Positions 63,627 through 64,000 of a stretch of DNA of 64,000 nucleotides are shown here, piece after piece (position 1 is the stretch's first letter; each line of letters opens with the position of its first letter). The notes under the pieces are model-generated. The model had not been told where the DNA came from. It saw nothing but the letters and a program-made list of their open reading frames with translations, and did no database searches. The stretch comes from Bacteroidales bacterium (GTDB taxonomy: Bacteria; Bacteroidota; Bacteroidia; Bacteroidales; UBA932): assembly GCA_021371955.1 (NCBI GenBank), contig JAJFVD010000005.1:62001-126000 (forward strand), read 5' to 3'. The position numbers were made by a program, and so were the translations under genes.

Positions 63627-64000
63627 TTATACATTGTTTATCTTATACCTGTCTACATTCTGATATGCGTGCGATAATTCTGCACCAAACAGTATAAGAG
63701 TCCAGCAGATGTTCATCCATACCAGAAAAAGCGGTATTGCCGCAAACACCCCATAAACAGCATTCAAACCGGAAACCATCAGCTGTGTTTCAAGATATAA
63801 AAACTGAACAACTACAAATGCAAATGATATAATAAGCGAAGAGTTGAATGCTGCAGCAAATTTAACCTTAATATTCGGTATAAAGTAGTACATAAGCGTA
63901 AACACCATTACAACAACTCCATAAATTGTGAGCCAGGTAAAAATAGATGTGACTGGAATAAACCGGTCAATCTGAAGCCCTACAGATTTGAGAGCGTTGG
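63627..64000 (-). CDS. YihY/BrkB family membrane protein, 5' end beyond window
   Basis: Open to the right edge of the window; about 124 C-terminal residues are seen, with no in-frame stop in the last 92 bases (NALKSVGLQIDRFIPV...). The pattern of three membrane spans (ISIFTWLTIYGVVMVFTLMY, NSSLIISFAFVVVQF, AAIPLFLVWMNICWTLILFG) and the ending GAELSHAYQN are those of the YihY/virulence factor BrkB family. The catalytic or transport role of this family is not established. Probably first gene of the operon continuing into rel. Confidence 0.83.
   Translation of the reverse strand, partial: NALKSVGLQIDRFIPVTSIFTWLTIYGVVVMVFTLMYYFIPNIKVKFAAAFNSSLIISFAFVVVQFLYLETQLMVSGLNAVYGVFAAIPLFLVWMNICWTLILFGAELSHAYQNVDRYKINNV

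Overview
The window looks like a chromosomal segment of an anaerobic, amino-acid-fermenting member of the Bacteroidales (Bacteroidetes). Supporting signs are moderate-to-low GC, weak Shine-Dalgarno sequences, promoter motifs of the Bacteroidetes TTG / TAnnTTTG type, and lineage-typical families: a golvesin/xanthan-lyase-like amidase, a GHL10 lipoprotein-like glycosidase, a DUF2807 protein, an Ig-like lipoprotein, a C69 dipeptidase and a plant/Chlamydia-type IspG remnant. No tRNA, rRNA, CRISPR array, transposase or prophage was recognised. A cysteate synthase homologue hints at sulfonolipid-making relatives such as Rikenellaceae, but the genus cannot be fixed from this sequence.

Layout. 1-7.2 kb: partial DUF47 (Pit accessory) gene, htpG with a possible start-codon-masking leader hairpin, a CyuA/YhaM-type cysteine desulfidase, and a large modular amidase-like protein. 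7.3-15.7 kb: TlpA-like lipoprotein, D-cysteine desulfhydrase-like enzyme, P5C dehydrogenase, ECF sigma/anti-sigma-like/DUF2807 group, M19 dipeptidase, SDR and a serine hydrolase. 15.8-26.8 kb: cinA, pyrD, an XRE regulator facing queA across a 534-bp gap with repeated TACANNTGTA sites, a DUF255 protein that has lost its CxxC, an acyl-CoA synthetase, an M28 peptidase and a PlsC-like acyltransferase. 26.9-38.8 kb: one complete lysine-fermentation operon, atoD-kal-kce-kdd-kdd'-kamA-kamB-kamC-kamD-kamE-atoA-thiolase, bounded by terminators and preceded by a good promoter. 39-44.6 kb: GHL10 glycosidase-like protein, EamA transporter, SulP transporter and cysteate synthase. 44.6-50 kb: a MarR-headed operon encoding an HdrC/HdrB/HdrA/HdrC/HdrD-cytochrome b-like redox complex. 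50-64 kb: rmuC, carAB, C69 dipeptidase, ispG, a beta-barrel protein, an Ig-like lipoprotein, a bifunctional Rel and a partial BrkB family gene.

How it fits together. Peptidases (M19, M28, C69) and P5C dehydrogenase feed amino acids inward. The lysine operon turns lysine into acetate/butyrate precursors by B12-, SAM- and PLP-dependent chemistry, but crotonyl-CoA reductase and ETF genes are absent here. The Hdr/EMO-like membrane complex is a candidate link between such anaerobic oxidations or reductions and menaquinone; this link is inference. The most noteworthy non-coding signals are the htpG leader hairpin, the nested palindromic intergenic repeat present at 38.9 kb and 51.4 kb with a compensatory base change, the XRE-associated operator array, and a perfect 34-bp palindrome ending at a start codon.
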